Source: Paenibacillus amylolyticus (GTDB taxonomy: Bacteria; Bacillota; Bacilli; Paenibacillales; Paenibacillaceae). From it: DNA of 64,000 nucleotides. Each line of letters opens with the position of its first letter. Position 1 is the stretch's first letter. The DNA lies in the NCBI RefSeq assembly GCF_029689945.1, contig NZ_CP121451.1, positions 2,976,001 through 3,040,000 on the forward strand, given 5' to 3'. Shown piece by piece: positions 47,597-58,144 of this stretch. The position numbers and the translations under genes were made by a program. The notes below the pieces were generated by a model that saw nothing but the letters and a program-made list of their open reading frames with translations, searched no databases and was not told the DNA's origin.

Positions 47597-49051
47597 TTGA
47601 GGGGAGATACTTTCATATCCAGTCTGGAGGATGGACGATGTGTCTGGCTGGAAGGGCAGCAGGTGAAGAATATTTCCGAACATGCGGCTTTTAAAGGCAC
47701 GCTATCCACCATCAGACAGCTGTTTAACATGCTGGATGATCCTCTTCAACGGGAGCAAGTGGGCTATGCTCCCGAGGGACAGGAGCGATATGCACACAGC
47801 TCATTTCTTATCCCGCACACAGCAGCCGAATTGAACAAACGCAGTCAGTCCTTTGCAGTCTGGTCCTCCAGCACCAATGGCATGATGAGCCGGTTATCCG
47901 ACTATGCCCGTTCCATGGTTACCGGATGGTATGCTGCCCGGCATGAACTATCCAATTTGGACCCGCAATTTGCGGATAAAATCAGCACCTATTACCATGA
48001 GGCCAGAGACCGAGACCTCTTTCTGACAACAGCCATTATTGATCCCCAAATTGATCGTTCCAGCGGGCTGGATGATCAGCGGATCTCAGAGCGATTTCTG
48101 CATGTGGTAAGGGAAACTTCGGAAGGCATTGTGGTCAGGGGAGCCAAAATGATTGCGACAGGTGCACCGTATACACATGATTTTCTGATCTTTTCGTTCC
48201 TGCAATTTCAGACCCGACATCAGAAACATGCGCATGTCCTGATCGTACCCGCCAATTCACCAGGACTGCATATTGTGTGCAGGGAGTCGTTTGCTGATGG
48301 TAGAGAACGCAATCATCCGCTCAGTGCAAGGTATGACGAGATGGATGCTGTCCTTTTTTTCGATGATGTCCTGATTCCTTGGGAAAGGGTGCTTCTCTAC
48401 GGCGATTCGGACAAGGTCCTGAAGCTTCGCGGGAACCGTACAGCCAATGGACTGGCCTTCCACCAGAATGTCGTACGTTTTGTAGCCAAATTGGAGTTTG
48501 TCACAGGGGTAGCGTTTGCAGTAGCTGAATCGATTGGTGTAACCGGGTTTCTGCATATTCAGGAGAAACTGGGGAAGTTGCTGACACAGATTGACGTAAT
48601 CAAGGCGCTGATCATTGCAGCGGAGGCCAAAGCCGTGCCTGATGCGGCAGGCGTGCTCGTTCCTGATCTGACGTATGTTGAGACGGCGCGAAGTTTGGGA
48701 ACCAAATATTATCCACGGGCTGTTGAGATCCTTCAACAAGTCGGCGCAGGTGGCTTTGTTCAGACCCCTTCGGGAATTGAAGACTTCTACGGTCCGATTT
48801 CCGAGTTCATGCATTTGTATTTTGAGGGAGCTGCCGTAAGTGCAGAGAAAAAAGTGGAGCTGTTCAAGCTGGCTTGGGATCTTATCGGCAGTCCGCTTGG
48901 CGCAAGACATCTGTTATATGAGAAATTTTATGCAGGTGATCCGATTCGGGGGCTCGCGTCCCACTATAGTCGACATGATAAATTGTCGTTAACAGGTCCT
49001 GTCTGGAAGATGATTCAAGAGAACAGCAAGGGCAGAGTAGCTACCATATGA
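47597..49051 (+). CDS. HpaB-family flavin-dependent monooxygenase
   Basis: 484 residues, matching 4-hydroxyphenylacetate 3-hydroxylase large components. N-terminal and C-terminal helical regions flank [21 protein letters not shown] and [20 protein letters not shown] segments. These enzymes use FADH2 supplied by a separate reductase, which is not in the window. It is first in a sulfur-acquisition cluster (SsuD, SfnG, acyl-CoA-dehydrogenase-like), so its substrate may be an organosulfur or aromatic sulfur compound rather than a phenol. TTG 47597 has AGGGGTG upstream. Confidence 0.82.
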   Translation: MRGDTFISSLEDGRCVWLEGQQVKNISEHAAFKGTLSTIRQLFNMLDDPLQREQVGYAPEGQERYAHSSFLIPHTAAELNKRSQSFAVWSSSTNGMMSRLSDYARSMVTGWYAARHELSNLDPQFADKISTYYHEARDRDLFLTTAIIDPQIDRSSGLDDQRISERFLHVVRETSEGIVVRGAKMIATGAPYTHDFLIFSFLQFQTRHQKHAHVLIVPANSPGLHIVCRESFADGRERNHPLSARYDEMDAVLFFDDVLIPWERVLLYGDSDKVLKLRGNRTANGLAFHQNVVRFVAKLEFVTGVAFAVAESIGVTGFLHIQEKLGKLLTQIDVIKALIIAAEAKAVPDAAGVLVPDLTYVETARSLGTKYYPRAVEILQQVGAGGFVQTPSGIEDFYGPISEFMHLYFEGAAVSAEKKVELFKLAWDLIGSPLGARHLLYEKFYAGDPIRGLASHYSRHDKLSLTGPVWKMIQENSKGRVATI

Positions 49052-49068
49052 GCAGGAGGAGAGTAATA

Positions 49069-50226
49069 ATGGAATTGTTTTGGTTTATCCCGACACATGG
49101 GGATGGAAGATTTCTGGGTACCCGAGAAGGTGCCAGGGCAGTGACCTATCATTATTGCAAGCAGGTTGCGCAGGCGGCAGATGAGCTGGGGTTTGCCGGG
49201 GCGCTGCTGCCTACGGGAAAATCTTGTGAAGACGCCTGGGTTGTTGCTTCGTCGCTGGTATCGGTAACGGACAAGCTGAAGTTTCTGGTCGCTGCGCGTC
49301 CGGGGCTGATGCTTCCGACTACGGCGGCACGAATGGCGAGTACACTGGATCGTTTCTCCAAAGGAAGGCTGCTGATCAATGTCGTAGCCGGAGGGGACCC
49401 GATTGAACTTGAGGGGGATGGGTTGTTCCTGGATCATGATGAGCGTTACGCATTGACGGATGAATTTCTAACCATATGGCGCAAGGAGCTGGCGGGTGAA
49501 GAAGTCGATTTTGAAGGCAAATATTTAAAGGTCAAGGGTGGATCGGTGCTGTATCCCACTATTCAGGAGCCTTATCCTCCGCTTTATTTTGGAGGCTCCT
49601 CTGATGCTGCCATGGAGGTGGCTGCCGAGCATGTAGACGTATACCTGACCTGGGGTGAGCCGCCTGATCAGGTAGAGGCCAAGATTAACCGAATGCGAGA
49701 GCTTGCTGCCAGAAAGGGAAGAAATCTGCGCTTCGGTATCCGGCTTCATGTGATCGTTCGTCCAACCGCAGAGGAGGCCTGGCAAGCCGCGAATGACCTG
49801 ATCGCTCATCTGGATGAAGAGACGATTGCTTCTGCCCAGAAGATCTATGCTCGCATGGATTCCGTCGGTCAACAGCGAATGGCGAGACTGCATAATGGGG
49901 ATCGTTCCAATCTGGAGATCAGCCCCAATCTGTGGGCAGGCATTGGACTGGTCAGAGGCGGTGCAGGTACAGCGCTTGTAGGTGATCCTGACCAGGTTGC
50001 AGCAAGAATGAGGGAGTACGAGGCACTGGGAATTGAGACCTTCATTATGTCGGGGTACCCGCATCTGGAAGAAGCCTATCGTACTGCTGAGCTGTTGTTT
50101 CCGAAGCTCAATTATGCGCAATATGGCGACAACGGTGAGCGCTCGTTTATTAGTCCATTTGGCGAGATCATCGCCAATAATAACATTCCTGATCATGTGG
50201 TAAAAGCGCCTGCGGCTTCCAAATGA
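49069..50226 (+). CDS. ssuD: Alkanesulfonate monooxygenase (LLM class)
   Basis: About 385 residues with the SsuD opening [18 protein letters not shown] and the sulfonate-site and FMN-site segments [24 protein letters not shown] and [20 protein letters not shown]. It releases sulfite from alkanesulfonates using FMNH2 and O2. The related MsuD acts on methanesulfonate. ATG 49069 sits behind AGGAGGAGAG, 17 bases after the HpaB-like gene. A terminator follows, so later genes may be read separately. Confidence 0.92.
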   Translation: MELFWFIPTHGDGRFLGTREGARAVTYHYCKQVAQAADELGFAGALLPTGKSCEDAWVVASSLVSVTDKLKFLVAARPGLMLPTTAARMASTLDRFSKGRLLINVVAGGDPIELEGDGLFLDHDERYALTDEFLTIWRKELAGEEVDFEGKYLKVKGGSVLYPTIQEPYPPLYFGGSSDAAMEVAAEHVDVYLTWGEPPDQVEAKINRMRELAARKGRNLRFGIRLHVIVRPTAEEAWQAANDLIAHLDEETIASAQKIYARMDSVGQQRMARLHNGDRSNLEISPNLWAGIGLVRGGAGTALVGDPDQVAARMREYEALGIETFIMSGYPHLEEAYRTAELLFPKLNYAQYGDNGERSFISPFGEIIANNNIPDHVVKAPAASK

Positions 50227-50290
50227 TGCTGTCTGCTTTGTACGATATCTCCATTGAAAACATCATACATTCTGGCCGATTAGACGAACT

Positions 50291-50328
50291 AAAGGCACCT
50301 CAAACTTAAGGTTGTAGGTGTCTTTTTG
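50291..50328 (+). terminator. Terminator or attenuator between ssuD and sfnG
   Basis: GGCACCT / AGGTGTC stem followed by TTTTTG. It divides the monooxygenase cluster into two transcription segments or attenuates the second. Confidence 0.72.
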
Positions 50329-50399
50329 TTGCATTCCGCTCCGGTAGAGAGGGCCTTGGCCCTTGCCTATACATCATTCCATTGAAGAGGTGATTCAAC

Positions 50400-51475
50400 A
50401 TGTCCATGCAATTCGCTTATTGGGTTCCTAATGTAAGCGGGGGTCTGGTGATCTCCAACATCCCGCAAAAAACAGGCTGGTCATTTGAGGATAACGCGAG
50501 GTATGCCAAGATCGCAGAAGATGTGGGCTTTGATTATGCGTTATTGCAAACCAGATTTATGGCCAGCTATGGGGCTGAAAATCAACTGGAAGCCATTGCT
50601 CTTGCTTCCGCACTGGCTGTGGGTACAGATCGCTTGAAACTGATCGCAGCCATATTGCCTGGATTATGGCACCCCGGTCCTGTAGCGAAAGCGATCACGA
50701 CGATTGATCATATCAGCAAGGGACGAGCTGCCGTAAATATTGTCAGCGGCTGGTTCAAGGGAGAGTTTCAAGGATTTGGAGAACCGTGGCTGGATCATAA
50801 TGAGCGTTATCGCCGCTCGGAAGAATTCATCCGTGTGCTGAAGGAGCTGTGGACGGAAGAAAAGGCCAATCACCAGGGAGACTTTTACCGTATTCATGAA
50901 GCCCCACACAAACCCAAACCAGTTGCCCTTCCCCTGTGTTCCAGGGAGGGAATTCGGCGGCTGCACGCGACATGGCTGCACGAGTCTCGGATTGGTATTT
51001 CATGAACGGGAATAACATCGAAGGTTTCCGTACCCAGATTGAGGATGTGACCGGGCGGGCTGCGTCCTATAACCGCAAGCTGCAATTCGGAGTCAATGCT
51101 TTTGTCATCGTGAGGGATACGGAAGAAGAAGCATTGGAAGTACTGCGCCAGATTATTCTGCATGCTGACCCCGAGGCCGTGGAGGGCTTCCGCAGTCAGG
51201 TTCAATTTGCAGGCAAAGCTTCACCTGAACAGGAGGGCATGTGGGTGAATTCCAATTTTGACGACCTGGTGCAGTATAATGACGGGTTCAAAACCGGCTT
51301 GATTGGTACCCCGGAGCAGGTGGCAGACCGCATCATTGCATTGAAAAAGGTTGGAGTAAATCTCATTCTTACGGGCTTTCTTCATTACGATGAGGATATT
51401 CAGGCTTTCGGTGAGAAGGTGATCCCGCTGGTTAGAGAGAAGGAGGCTGCGCTAAGCAGGGTAGCGGCTACCTGA
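50400..51475 (+). CDS. sfnG: Dimethylsulfone monooxygenase (LLM class; frameshifted)
   Basis: The start FAYWVPNVSGGLVISNIPQK is diagnostic of SfnG. The frame breaks in the CCCC run at 50931-50934; one more C restores PVFQGGNSAAARDMAARVSD and the rest, which ends at 51475. The rejoined length is about 358 residues, as in the family. SfnG converts dimethylsulfone to methanesulfinate with FMNH2. GAGGTG lies upstream of the ATG. Confidence 0.9.
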
Positions 51476-51574
51476 TTAAACGATCGCTCTTTCGATACAC
51501 GGAATGGATTGGCATATCGGTATCACTGTTATTGAGGGATGTATACCTATTCGAATCAGAGGAGAGATGATGCA

Positions 51575-52780
51575 ATGAGTATTCAAGCAAACACCATTCA
51601 CACCCAGCCAGACTATGAGCAATTGAGAGTTGAAATTCGGGGCATTGTCGACGAAGTCATTAAACCACATGCTGAGCTGATTGACCGTGAGGGCCGTTTC
51701 CCGCGTGAGAATCTGTCCGCCCTTGCTGAGGCAGGATGGAATGGGGTGCTGATCCCCGAGCGCTTCGGTGGACGCGGACTGGATCATGTGGCCTTTGCAA
51801 TTGCGGCAGAAGAAATTGCCAAGGGATGCCCTTCGACTTCACTGGTATATGTCATGCACGTTGGAGCGGTTCAGACGATTGCCCTCTACGGAGATGAGGA
51901 TCAGAAGGAGCGCTGGCTGAAGCCGGTACGTCATGGCGCTATCGGCACGTATTCCACCAGTGAGCGTGCTTCGGGAGGTCACTGGTGGTTTAATTTCAGC
52001 GAGGCTTCCCGAGACGGTGAGGATTATATTCTGAATGCCGAAAAGTCGTTCACGACGAGCTCGGGACAGGCTGACTTTTATGTGACCCAGACTCGCACGC
52101 CAGGAGCACAAACCCCGACAGATGTAAGCTTCTTCCTTGTCGATGGACAACTGGAAGGCATTACTTCCGGCGTGTGGGATGCGCTCGGTGTTCGGGGGAA
52201 CCACAGTGGACCCATTAAGTATGAAGGCGTCCGAATTGCAGCTCGGGATAAGCTAGGAACCGAGGGGCAGGGTCGCGAAATTCTGGAGAGTGGTGTATCT
52301 CCCGTATATCTAATCGGTCTGGGCTCGACCTGGCTTGGAGTTGCCGAGGCGGCGCTTGAAGCTGCATCCGAATATGTGAAGGGCATGGTTCATCGGGATT
52401 TTAACAAGCGCTTAGCCGATTACCAGATCATCCGCCAGCAGTTGGCTGAAGTGAAGGTGCTAATCTCTAGCCTGAAGCCTTGGCAGTTATCACTTGCGCG
52501 GCAGCTGGACGAACTTCAGGCACAGGGAAGACCGCAAGTTGAGCTGTTCCTGCCGCTGGTTGAATTCAAAATCCATGCTGCCGAAGTCGCGAATAAAGCG
52601 ACCAAAGCAGCGCTGGATGTTACCGGAGGTTATGGTTATAAAAAAGGCGTATTTGAACGTCTCTTCCGTGACGCACGTGCAGGCATCGCCATGGGTCCCT
52701 CGAACAACATCGCCAGGGAATGGATTGGCAAGTCTCTGGTCGGTCTGCCGCTGGAGCTGTGGTACGAGGGAGGCGATTAA
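51575..52780 (+). CDS. Acyl-CoA-dehydrogenase-fold flavoenzyme of the sulfur cluster (MsuC/SfnB/DszC-like)
   Basis: 401 residues with the ACAD fold: N-terminal helices (FPRENLSALAEAGWNGVLIP), beta-domain with SERASGG, and the C-terminal GGYGY...RLFRDARAG segment. In sulfur operons such proteins act as FMNH2-dependent monooxygenases, MsuC oxidising methanesulfinate to methanesulfonate. That would be the missing step between SfnG and SsuD here. The sequence keeps classical ACAD C-terminal motifs, so a true dehydrogenase cannot be excluded. ATG 51575 has GGAGAGA upstream. Confidence 0.78.
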   Translation: MSIQANTIHTQPDYEQLRVEIRGIVDEVIKPHAELIDREGRFPRENLSALAEAGWNGVLIPERFGGRGLDHVAFAIAAEEIAKGCPSTSLVYVMHVGAVQTIALYGDEDQKERWLKPVRHGAIGTYSTSERASGGHWWFNFSEASRDGEDYILNAEKSFTTSSGQADFYVTQTRTPGAQTPTDVSFFLVDGQLEGITSGVWDALGVRGNHSGPIKYEGVRIAARDKLGTEGQGREILESGVSPVYLIGLGSTWLGVAEAALEAASEYVKGMVHRDFNKRLADYQIIRQQLAEVKVLISSLKPWQLSLARQLDELQAQGRPQVELFLPLVEFKIHAAEVANKATKAALDVTGGYGYKKGVFERLFRDARAGIAMGPSNNIAREWIGKSLVGLPLELWYEGGD

Positions 52781-52803
52781 TTCACACATAAGCTGAACAA
52801 GGA

Positions 52804-52849
52804 AGAGGATGTCCCAAAGTCATAAATATGACGGGGACATCCTCTTTGC
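52804..52849. terminator. Terminator shared by the sulfur cluster and repeat copy B
   Basis: GAGGATGTCCC / GGGACATCCTC, an 11-bp perfect stem, followed by TTTGCTG on the plus strand. It is also the terminal hairpin of the repeat read from the opposite strand. Confidence 0.85.
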
Positions 52850-53064
52850 TGTGTTATTTTGTTGTAATGAATCTGACACATGCTATTCGCGCCCATTGGC
52901 CCAGATCTGAGATTTAACGAATCAGAGAGACGCTATTTGGTCGATTCAGTGGATTTTTCAGGTTTGGAAGCCCTCTTGTGAGGATATAGCGTTACTCAGG
53001 TTCGTTAAATTTTGCAACCGTTGATAATCTGCCATTTAAGGTGTGGTAGGTTCGTTAGCCATTG
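52804..53064 (-). repeat. Dispersed ~260-bp 3'UTR repeat, copy B (inverted)
   Basis: The reverse complement of this stretch matches copy A at 36985-37253 nearly throughout (AACGCTATAT, CACAAGAGGGCTTCCAAACC, GAATCGACCAAATAGCG, CAAAATAACACAGCAAA). In its own orientation it follows the DUF421 gene stop by about 70 bases and ends in the hairpin. Confidence 0.88.
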
Positions 53065-53135
53065 GAACGAGGTCGAGTTCCTTTTGCGACATCTGTTTTC
53101 TTTTCTTTTCTCTTGTCACGAGGGACAGACCACAG

Positions 53136-53702
53136 CTATTCCAGTGTGGAGTCCAGCGGGCGAGAGTGTCCATCCTGAATGACCTCCTGGAACAGTTCCT
53201 TGGATTCCGTGGGCCACGTACCTTGCTTTAGGAGTGCTTCCAAATCACCTACGGTTACTGGGCGTGCGTGCCGTTTGAGCACATACCCGAGTTGTCCGTT
53301 AGGTTCGATCGTAGCCGTTTCCAGATCGCTAATACATGTAATCCCTTTTTCCCGCAACTGCATCTCCAATTGGTCCACGGAAAAGCGCATATGTTTCAAA
53401 TTCGGCAGATTCAACTTCCCATCTTCCACAACCACCTTGGATTTTCCGCTCATCATTGTTTCGAACCAATTAAACTTCAACTGCAATTGTTCGACGATCA
53501 GAAGCATGAGGATAAATACCGCCGCTGATCCGATCGCTTTGCCTAACTCATGATTCGCAATGGGCTGCACGATCGTTGTTCCAATCGAGATAATAATGAC
53601 GGTTGTGGCTACACTCATCTGCGAGATGGATTTACGTCCGGCTATCCGCAGCAGAATCATGCCGATAAGTACAAGTAAAACAGATTTCCATATCCAGTCC
53701 AT
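53136..53702 (-). CDS. DUF421 membrane protein (YetF/YrbG family)
   Basis: 188 residues with three N-terminal membrane helices (ending around FILMLLIVEQLQLKF), then a cytoplasmic or surface domain with SGKSKVVVEDGKLNLPNLKH and LREKGITCISDLETATIEPN, both typical of DUF421. The function of the family is unsettled, with spore or germination links in relatives. Its 3' region is repeat copy B. Confidence 0.85.
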   Translation of the reverse strand: MDWIWKSVLLVLIGMILLRIAGRKSISQMSVATTVIIISIGTTIVQPIANHELGKAIGSAAVFILMLLIVEQLQLKFNWFETMMSGKSKVVVEDGKLNLPNLKHMRFSVDQLEMQLREKGITCISDLETATIEPNGQLGYVLKRHARPVTVGDLEALLKQGTWPTESKELFQEVIQDGHSRPLDSTLE

Positions 53703-53855
53703 ACGTATATTCCTTTCTATTCCAGTATGCTCTTTGTTTCTTAGGCTGTTCTGGAGTTGGAGGAATTATGCAGTTGGCTGAATCCATAACTTTCATTCCC
53801 CCTCCTGATCGTTTACAATAGGGTATTGATGAAGTTAACAAAGGAGCGGATCTAC

Positions 53856-54508
53856 GTGGCAAAACAGAAATACTATGTTGTCTGGGAAGGCAAGAAGCCA
53901 GGCGTGTACAGTACATGGGCAGAATGCAAAGCGCAGACGGATCAGTATACCGGAGCTAAATATAAATCGTATGAGTCCAAAGCAGCCGCAGAAGAGGCAT
54001 ATCGTGCCGGATGGAAAGGGAACTGGGGTTCAAGTGCCGGCGGAGCGTCGAAGAAGAAGTCGACTGGCAGTGGACGAAGTGCAGGCATGGAAACGTCGGA
54101 AGAAGTGGATTACGACAGTATCTCTGTTGATGTGGGTACACGCGGTAACCCCGGACCTGTAGAATACAAAGGGGTAGACACCCGCACGGGTGAGATTATC
54201 TTCTCTGTAGGACCGATCTCCATAGGCACGAACAATCTGGGCGAATTCCTGGCCATTGTACATGCCCTTGCCCATCTGAAAAAGAAGGCAGTACCAAAAC
54301 GGTGTATACCGACTCAGTCAATGCCATGAAATGGCTGAAGCAGAAAAAAGTAGCCACGACGTTACCAAGAGACAACTCTACAGAAGAGATCTGGCTGATG
54401 ATTGACCGGGCGGAGCAGTGGCTACAGACGAATACGTACAGCAATAAAGTGCTCAAATGGCAGACCAAACAGTGGGGCGAAATCAAGGCCGACTACGGCC
54501 GAAAATAA
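53856..54508 (+). CDS. rnhA: Ribonuclease H1 with viroplasmin-type N-terminal domain (frameshifted)
   Basis: GTG 53856 (AAGGAG nine bases before) begins a hybrid-binding domain (KYYVVWEGKKPGVYSTWAEC, GAKYKSYESKAAAEEAY). A Ser/Gly/Lys linker leads to the RNase H domain, with catalytic Asp in SVDVGTRGNPGP, Glu in NNLGEFLAIVHAL and Asp in TVYTDSVNA. The last is in another frame; one G missing from GG at 54287-54288 restores KKKGSTKTVYTDS. The total of about 217 residues is normal. It degrades RNA in RNA-DNA hybrids. Confidence 0.92.
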
Positions 54509-54613
54509 GTATTTCTCATTAAGATGAGCCCTTTATTTCTGGTCTATTAGAATCGTTATTTACAATTTCCAGTTTCCGCTCTATAATCATCTGAATATGA
54601 TTAGTTAAACATA

Positions 54614-54652
54614 TGGAGGAGCCTGTCATCTGCAGGCCCTCTTTATCTTTTT
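54614..54652 (+). terminator. Terminator of the RNase H gene
   Basis: GAGGAGCCTG / CAGGCCCTC stem followed by TTTATCTTTTT, about 105 bases after the stop. Confidence 0.75.
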
Positions 54653-54720
54653 GGACCTTCGATTTACAGGCCAGGTTTACGAGAATCAGTTATTTTGAGT
54701 ATATATTGCAGGAGGCAGAC

Positions 54721-55590
54721 ATGAGTTCCATTTATAGAAGTGAAGAAGGCAAGAGCAGCATACTTGAAGAGTATGAGATTTATTTGAACGAGTTGGGTGG
54801 GGCGTTTACTCGGGAGTATGTGGAGACACGTTTTGGTAAGACGCATGTTCTACTGACGGGTCCTTTGGATGGCAAGCCGTTATTTATTCTCCAGGGCGGT
54901 AATTGTGTGAATCCGATGACCTTGTCATGGTTCTCTTCTTTATTCAAAGAATACCGGATTATTGCTCCTGATACGATTGGTCATCCCGGTTATAGTGAGG
55001 AAGCTAGCATCTCGACACGGTTTGATAGTTTGGCATTATGGGTGTCGGATCTGCTTGACCACTATGAGATTGAAAAGAGTGCGTTTATTGGCCCATCGTT
55101 TGGAGGAGGCATCATTCTCAGATTGGCTACCTATATTCCGGAACGTATCTCGTGTGCCGTATTGGTTGCTCCTGCGGGTCTTGCGGTCAACTCCAAAATC
55201 AAAACAGCTCAGGATATTACGCTGCCGCTCGTCAAGTATCGTATGACGTCTTCACCATCTTCCTTGCAAAAAATTACGGACACCATGTCGTGCAACTGCA
55301 TGAAAGAAATGGATAAAAACATTATCGGCAAACTTTTCAAATATGTCAGTATCGATCAGGATCTGCCCAAGCTCACAGAGAAGGGAGAACTGGCGAACTA
55401 TACGTCTCCAACCCTGTTATTGGTGGGGGAGAAGGATGTCTTTTTCCCAGCGGATAAGTGTATTGAACGTGCTCAAAAGATCATTGCCAATGTGCAAGCC
55501 GTCAAGTATGATACCGGACATTTTCCTTCACAGGATGTATTGGTTCAGATGAACGAAGAGATCGGACTTTTTTTACAGAAGAATTATTAG
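54721..55590 (+). CDS. Alpha/beta hydrolase
   Basis: 289 residues. Oxyanion region LFILQGGNCVNPMTLSWF, nucleophile elbow FIGPSFGGGIILRLA (GxSxG), acid segment LLVGEKDVFFPADK and His in YDTGHFPSQDV. It belongs to the same superfamily as the 42028 protein but is distantly related to it. Substrate unknown. ATG 54721 follows GGAGG. Confidence 0.85.
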   Translation: MSSIYRSEEGKSSILEEYEIYLNELGGAFTREYVETRFGKTHVLLTGPLDGKPLFILQGGNCVNPMTLSWFSSLFKEYRIIAPDTIGHPGYSEEASISTRFDSLALWVSDLLDHYEIEKSAFIGPSFGGGIILRLATYIPERISCAVLVAPAGLAVNSKIKTAQDITLPLVKYRMTSSPSSLQKITDTMSCNCMKEMDKNIIGKLFKYVSIDQDLPKLTEKGELANYTSPTLLLVGEKDVFFPADKCIERAQKIIANVQAVKYDTGHFPSQDVLVQMNEEIGLFLQKNY

Positions 55591-55884
55591 AAAAATGATA
55601 GAGCGGGACGCAGGAATTAATTATTCAGTTTAATTAAGTAATTCGGCCGATCTATCGATAGAGTATATAAGCGTGATTTTCTTCAATAAAAGAATGAGGA
55701 TATGAATTGATACAGATTGTAGCAAGTTTGATATCAAAAATAATTAACTATTTCGCGTTGAGGTGTTTCAAAATGTATCATTTGGTTTATATAGATGGTT
55801 GGCGATGAATGGCTTACTGGTTGAACCAAATGATGCATTTACGCGGAAAGTCTTCCGATCGACAAGGTTGAAAAGAGGTCTGTT

Positions 55885-56874
55885 ATGAGAAAAGACAATT
55901 GCAAAATGGCATTGCAACGCAATGTGATTATAAATGATACATATCAGGTAAGGCAGGTACTGGCCAGCAGTGAGTTGGCTATTGTATATGCAGGGCGAGA
56001 TCGTAATACAGGGGCCAAGGTAGCCATTAAAGAATTTTTCCCACAGAGGCTGGCTGAACGAAAGACAGACAAACGTGGGGTGTTCTGTTCTTCACGAGGA
56101 TACGGTGGGCAATATCAGGAGTTACTGGCTGCATTTCTGCTCGAAGGTGAACTGTTATCGAAACTGAATCATCCCCATATTGTTTCGTATTTGGATCATT
56201 TCGAAGCAAATGATACAGGGTATCTGGTGATGGAATATTGTACGGGAATCACTTTGACCGAGTATTTGAATGAACGCAATCATGCGCTCGATGCTGCCTT
56301 CATAACGGAGACGCTGCTTCCACTGGTGGATACATTGGATTACATACATAAGCAAGGTATTCTTCACCGGGATGTGAAACCGTCCAACATTATGGTCATG
56401 GAGGATGGTACACCCAAGCTTCTGGACTTTGGCTCAGCTACCCGTTGGCCTATGCAATCCGGAGAGAAACAGGTGATATTTACATCGGCTGGTTATTCTC
56501 CGCTGGAATTCTATTCGGAGAAATCCAGTCAGGGACCGATGTCGGACATCTATAGCCTGGCGGCTCTGCTCCATTATTGGACTTGCGGGCAACCCCCTAT
56601 GGACGTGAAACAGCGGTTGTTCCAGGATGAATTGCCATCTGTTCGCTCACATAATGAGTATGTGAATCCGTGGCTCGCTCGTGTTATTCATTGGGGGCTG
56701 ACGGTTCGTTCCGAGAAACGCTGTGCTTCCCTGGCCTGGGTCAGAAGTTCGCTGCGAATTCAGGCGTGGGTGTGGAAAGTGCGCAAGCCAGGTACAGTGG
56801 AATGGTCTTTGGCCGAGAATCAGCATACGCAGGTCTATGAAGTGGAGTCGAAAAAGCAACATGAGACGGCGTAA
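55885..56874 (+). CDS. Hanks-type serine/threonine protein kinase
   Basis: 329 residues, soluble. The ATP-Lys lies in KVAIKEFFPQ, the Glu helix in LLEGELLSKLNHPHIVSYLD, the catalytic loop in ILHRDVKPSNIMV and the metal Asp in LLDFGSATRW. No membrane segment or PASTA domain is present, unlike PrkC. The last ~60 residues resemble no known domain. Target unknown. The stretch 55591-55884 before it holds no gene. Confidence 0.87.
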   Translation: MRKDNCKMALQRNVIINDTYQVRQVLASSELAIVYAGRDRNTGAKVAIKEFFPQRLAERKTDKRGVFCSSRGYGGQYQELLAAFLLEGELLSKLNHPHIVSYLDHFEANDTGYLVMEYCTGITLTEYLNERNHALDAAFITETLLPLVDTLDYIHKQGILHRDVKPSNIMVMEDGTPKLLDFGSATRWPMQSGEKQVIFTSAGYSPLEFYSEKSSQGPMSDIYSLAALLHYWTCGQPPMDVKQRLFQDELPSVRSHNEYVNPWLARVIHWGLTVRSEKRCASLAWVRSSLRIQAWVWKVRKPGTVEWSLAENQHTQVYEVESKKQHETA

Positions 56875-56950
56875 GCTGCCATGATCTGAATTCATAGCGT
56901 TGATGCACTCCAATGAGAACATAGCCGTTAATAGAGTAGAAAACATAAAC

Positions 56951-56995
56951 AAGCCAGTTCGTACCCTCTCATCTGGGGCGAACGGGCTTGTTTCT
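56951..56995 (+). terminator. Terminator of the kinase gene
   Basis: AAGCCAGTTCG / CGAACGGGCTT stem followed by GTTTCTT. Confidence 0.75.
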
Positions 56996-57190
56996 TATAA
57001 TTTCAAAAGAATGAGATCGAGGTCTAATAGAATGAAAACCTAGCATTTACGAATGACCTCATTCTAGTATGCAAGAATATAAGGTATCAGAAATGCTGTA
57101 TAATACTTTGAAATAATTGAACCGCGAGAAAACCTTCTGGGAAAACTCTCGAAGCAATAGCAGTCTGTTCATCATCTCGTAACCGTATTG

Positions 57191-57239
57191 CCCGATCAGT
57201 AGATGTAGAAAACAAAGCTTTCTATATCTACTGATCGGG
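57191..57239. repeat. Long 21-bp hairpin without U-tract
   Basis: CCCGATCAGTAGAT (57191-57204) pairs perfectly with ATCTACTGATCGGG (57226-57239), and inner TAGAAA/TTTCTA adds more pairs around a 7-base loop. No terminator tail is seen on either strand. The surrounding 56996-57290 holds no gene. Confidence 0.7.
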
Positions 57240-57290
57240 GAGAATATCCACTTTATCGTTTAAGTTGATTATAACGTTTTCAGTGAGATC

Positions 57291-58144
57291 TTATCTTTTC
57301 CGATACATAAAATCTGATTTTCTGGAAAAGATCCAGGCAGCCAACAACATCATAAGTGTAACCAATATACCCGACTCACCTGTCCATAAATAGGCTTTTT
57401 CCCCTTAGTAGCTAGGTCAAATGAATCCTGAATTACAGCGTTCCAGGAAGCATGGAGCAGGATGGCTGGCCAGATGCTTCCAGTGCTTAAGCGGAATTGG
57501 CTAATAATGAAATTAAATGAACCAATTGTGATCATAAACAAGATTACGGATAAAACTAATGAAGGGCCGGAGTAATAACTACCCAACAGAATGGCAGGAA
57601 TATGCCAAGCGCCCCAAATCAGTCCACTTGTCAAAATTGGTTTCGGCACGCCTGCTGTTATTAATCGGCTTAACATATATCCTCTCCATCCCAACTCTTC
57701 CCCGGCACTGCTGATCACACCGATTAATGTGCCCACAGACATCTGATAAAGAATGCTTACGACCAATGTCCATATAAATGAGTTGCCAGTTGGCACGAAG
57801 TCTACCAAGCCCGTTATCCATGCAAAACCGTACGCCAGTATTCCAATGATCACCGGAAAAAGTAATACAAACGGGATTGATTTTAAAGATAAATTCCCTC
57901 GAAATCGCAACGAGATATCTGCAAATCCTTCACGCAGCAAGAGGCGAGTCAAGATCGATGAGAGTCCTGGTGACCACATCAGTAGAAGTCCAAATACAGG
58001 TGATACATAGATCGCAAGTACATAGCTGAGGAATGTCAGAGGAACAAGCCATGCGAAAAAAACAAACAGTCCTCTTCTTGATTTCTGAATAATGCTCGGG
58101 TCTTCCTTGTTCGTTACACTGTCGTTGATTCTGTAAGATTCCAA
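57291..58144 (-). CDS. CPBP-family intramembrane metalloprotease (3' frameshift)
   Basis: A multi-helix membrane protein with all three family motifs: EELGWRGYMLSRLI, WGAWHIPAILLGS and HASWNAV. As read it ends at YWLHL. One A missing from the run at 57396-57400 restores KAYLWTGESGILVTLMMLLA and a final helix ending RKR before the stop at 57291-57293, giving about 284 residues. It is a different subgroup from the 21057 protein. Confidence 0.85.
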
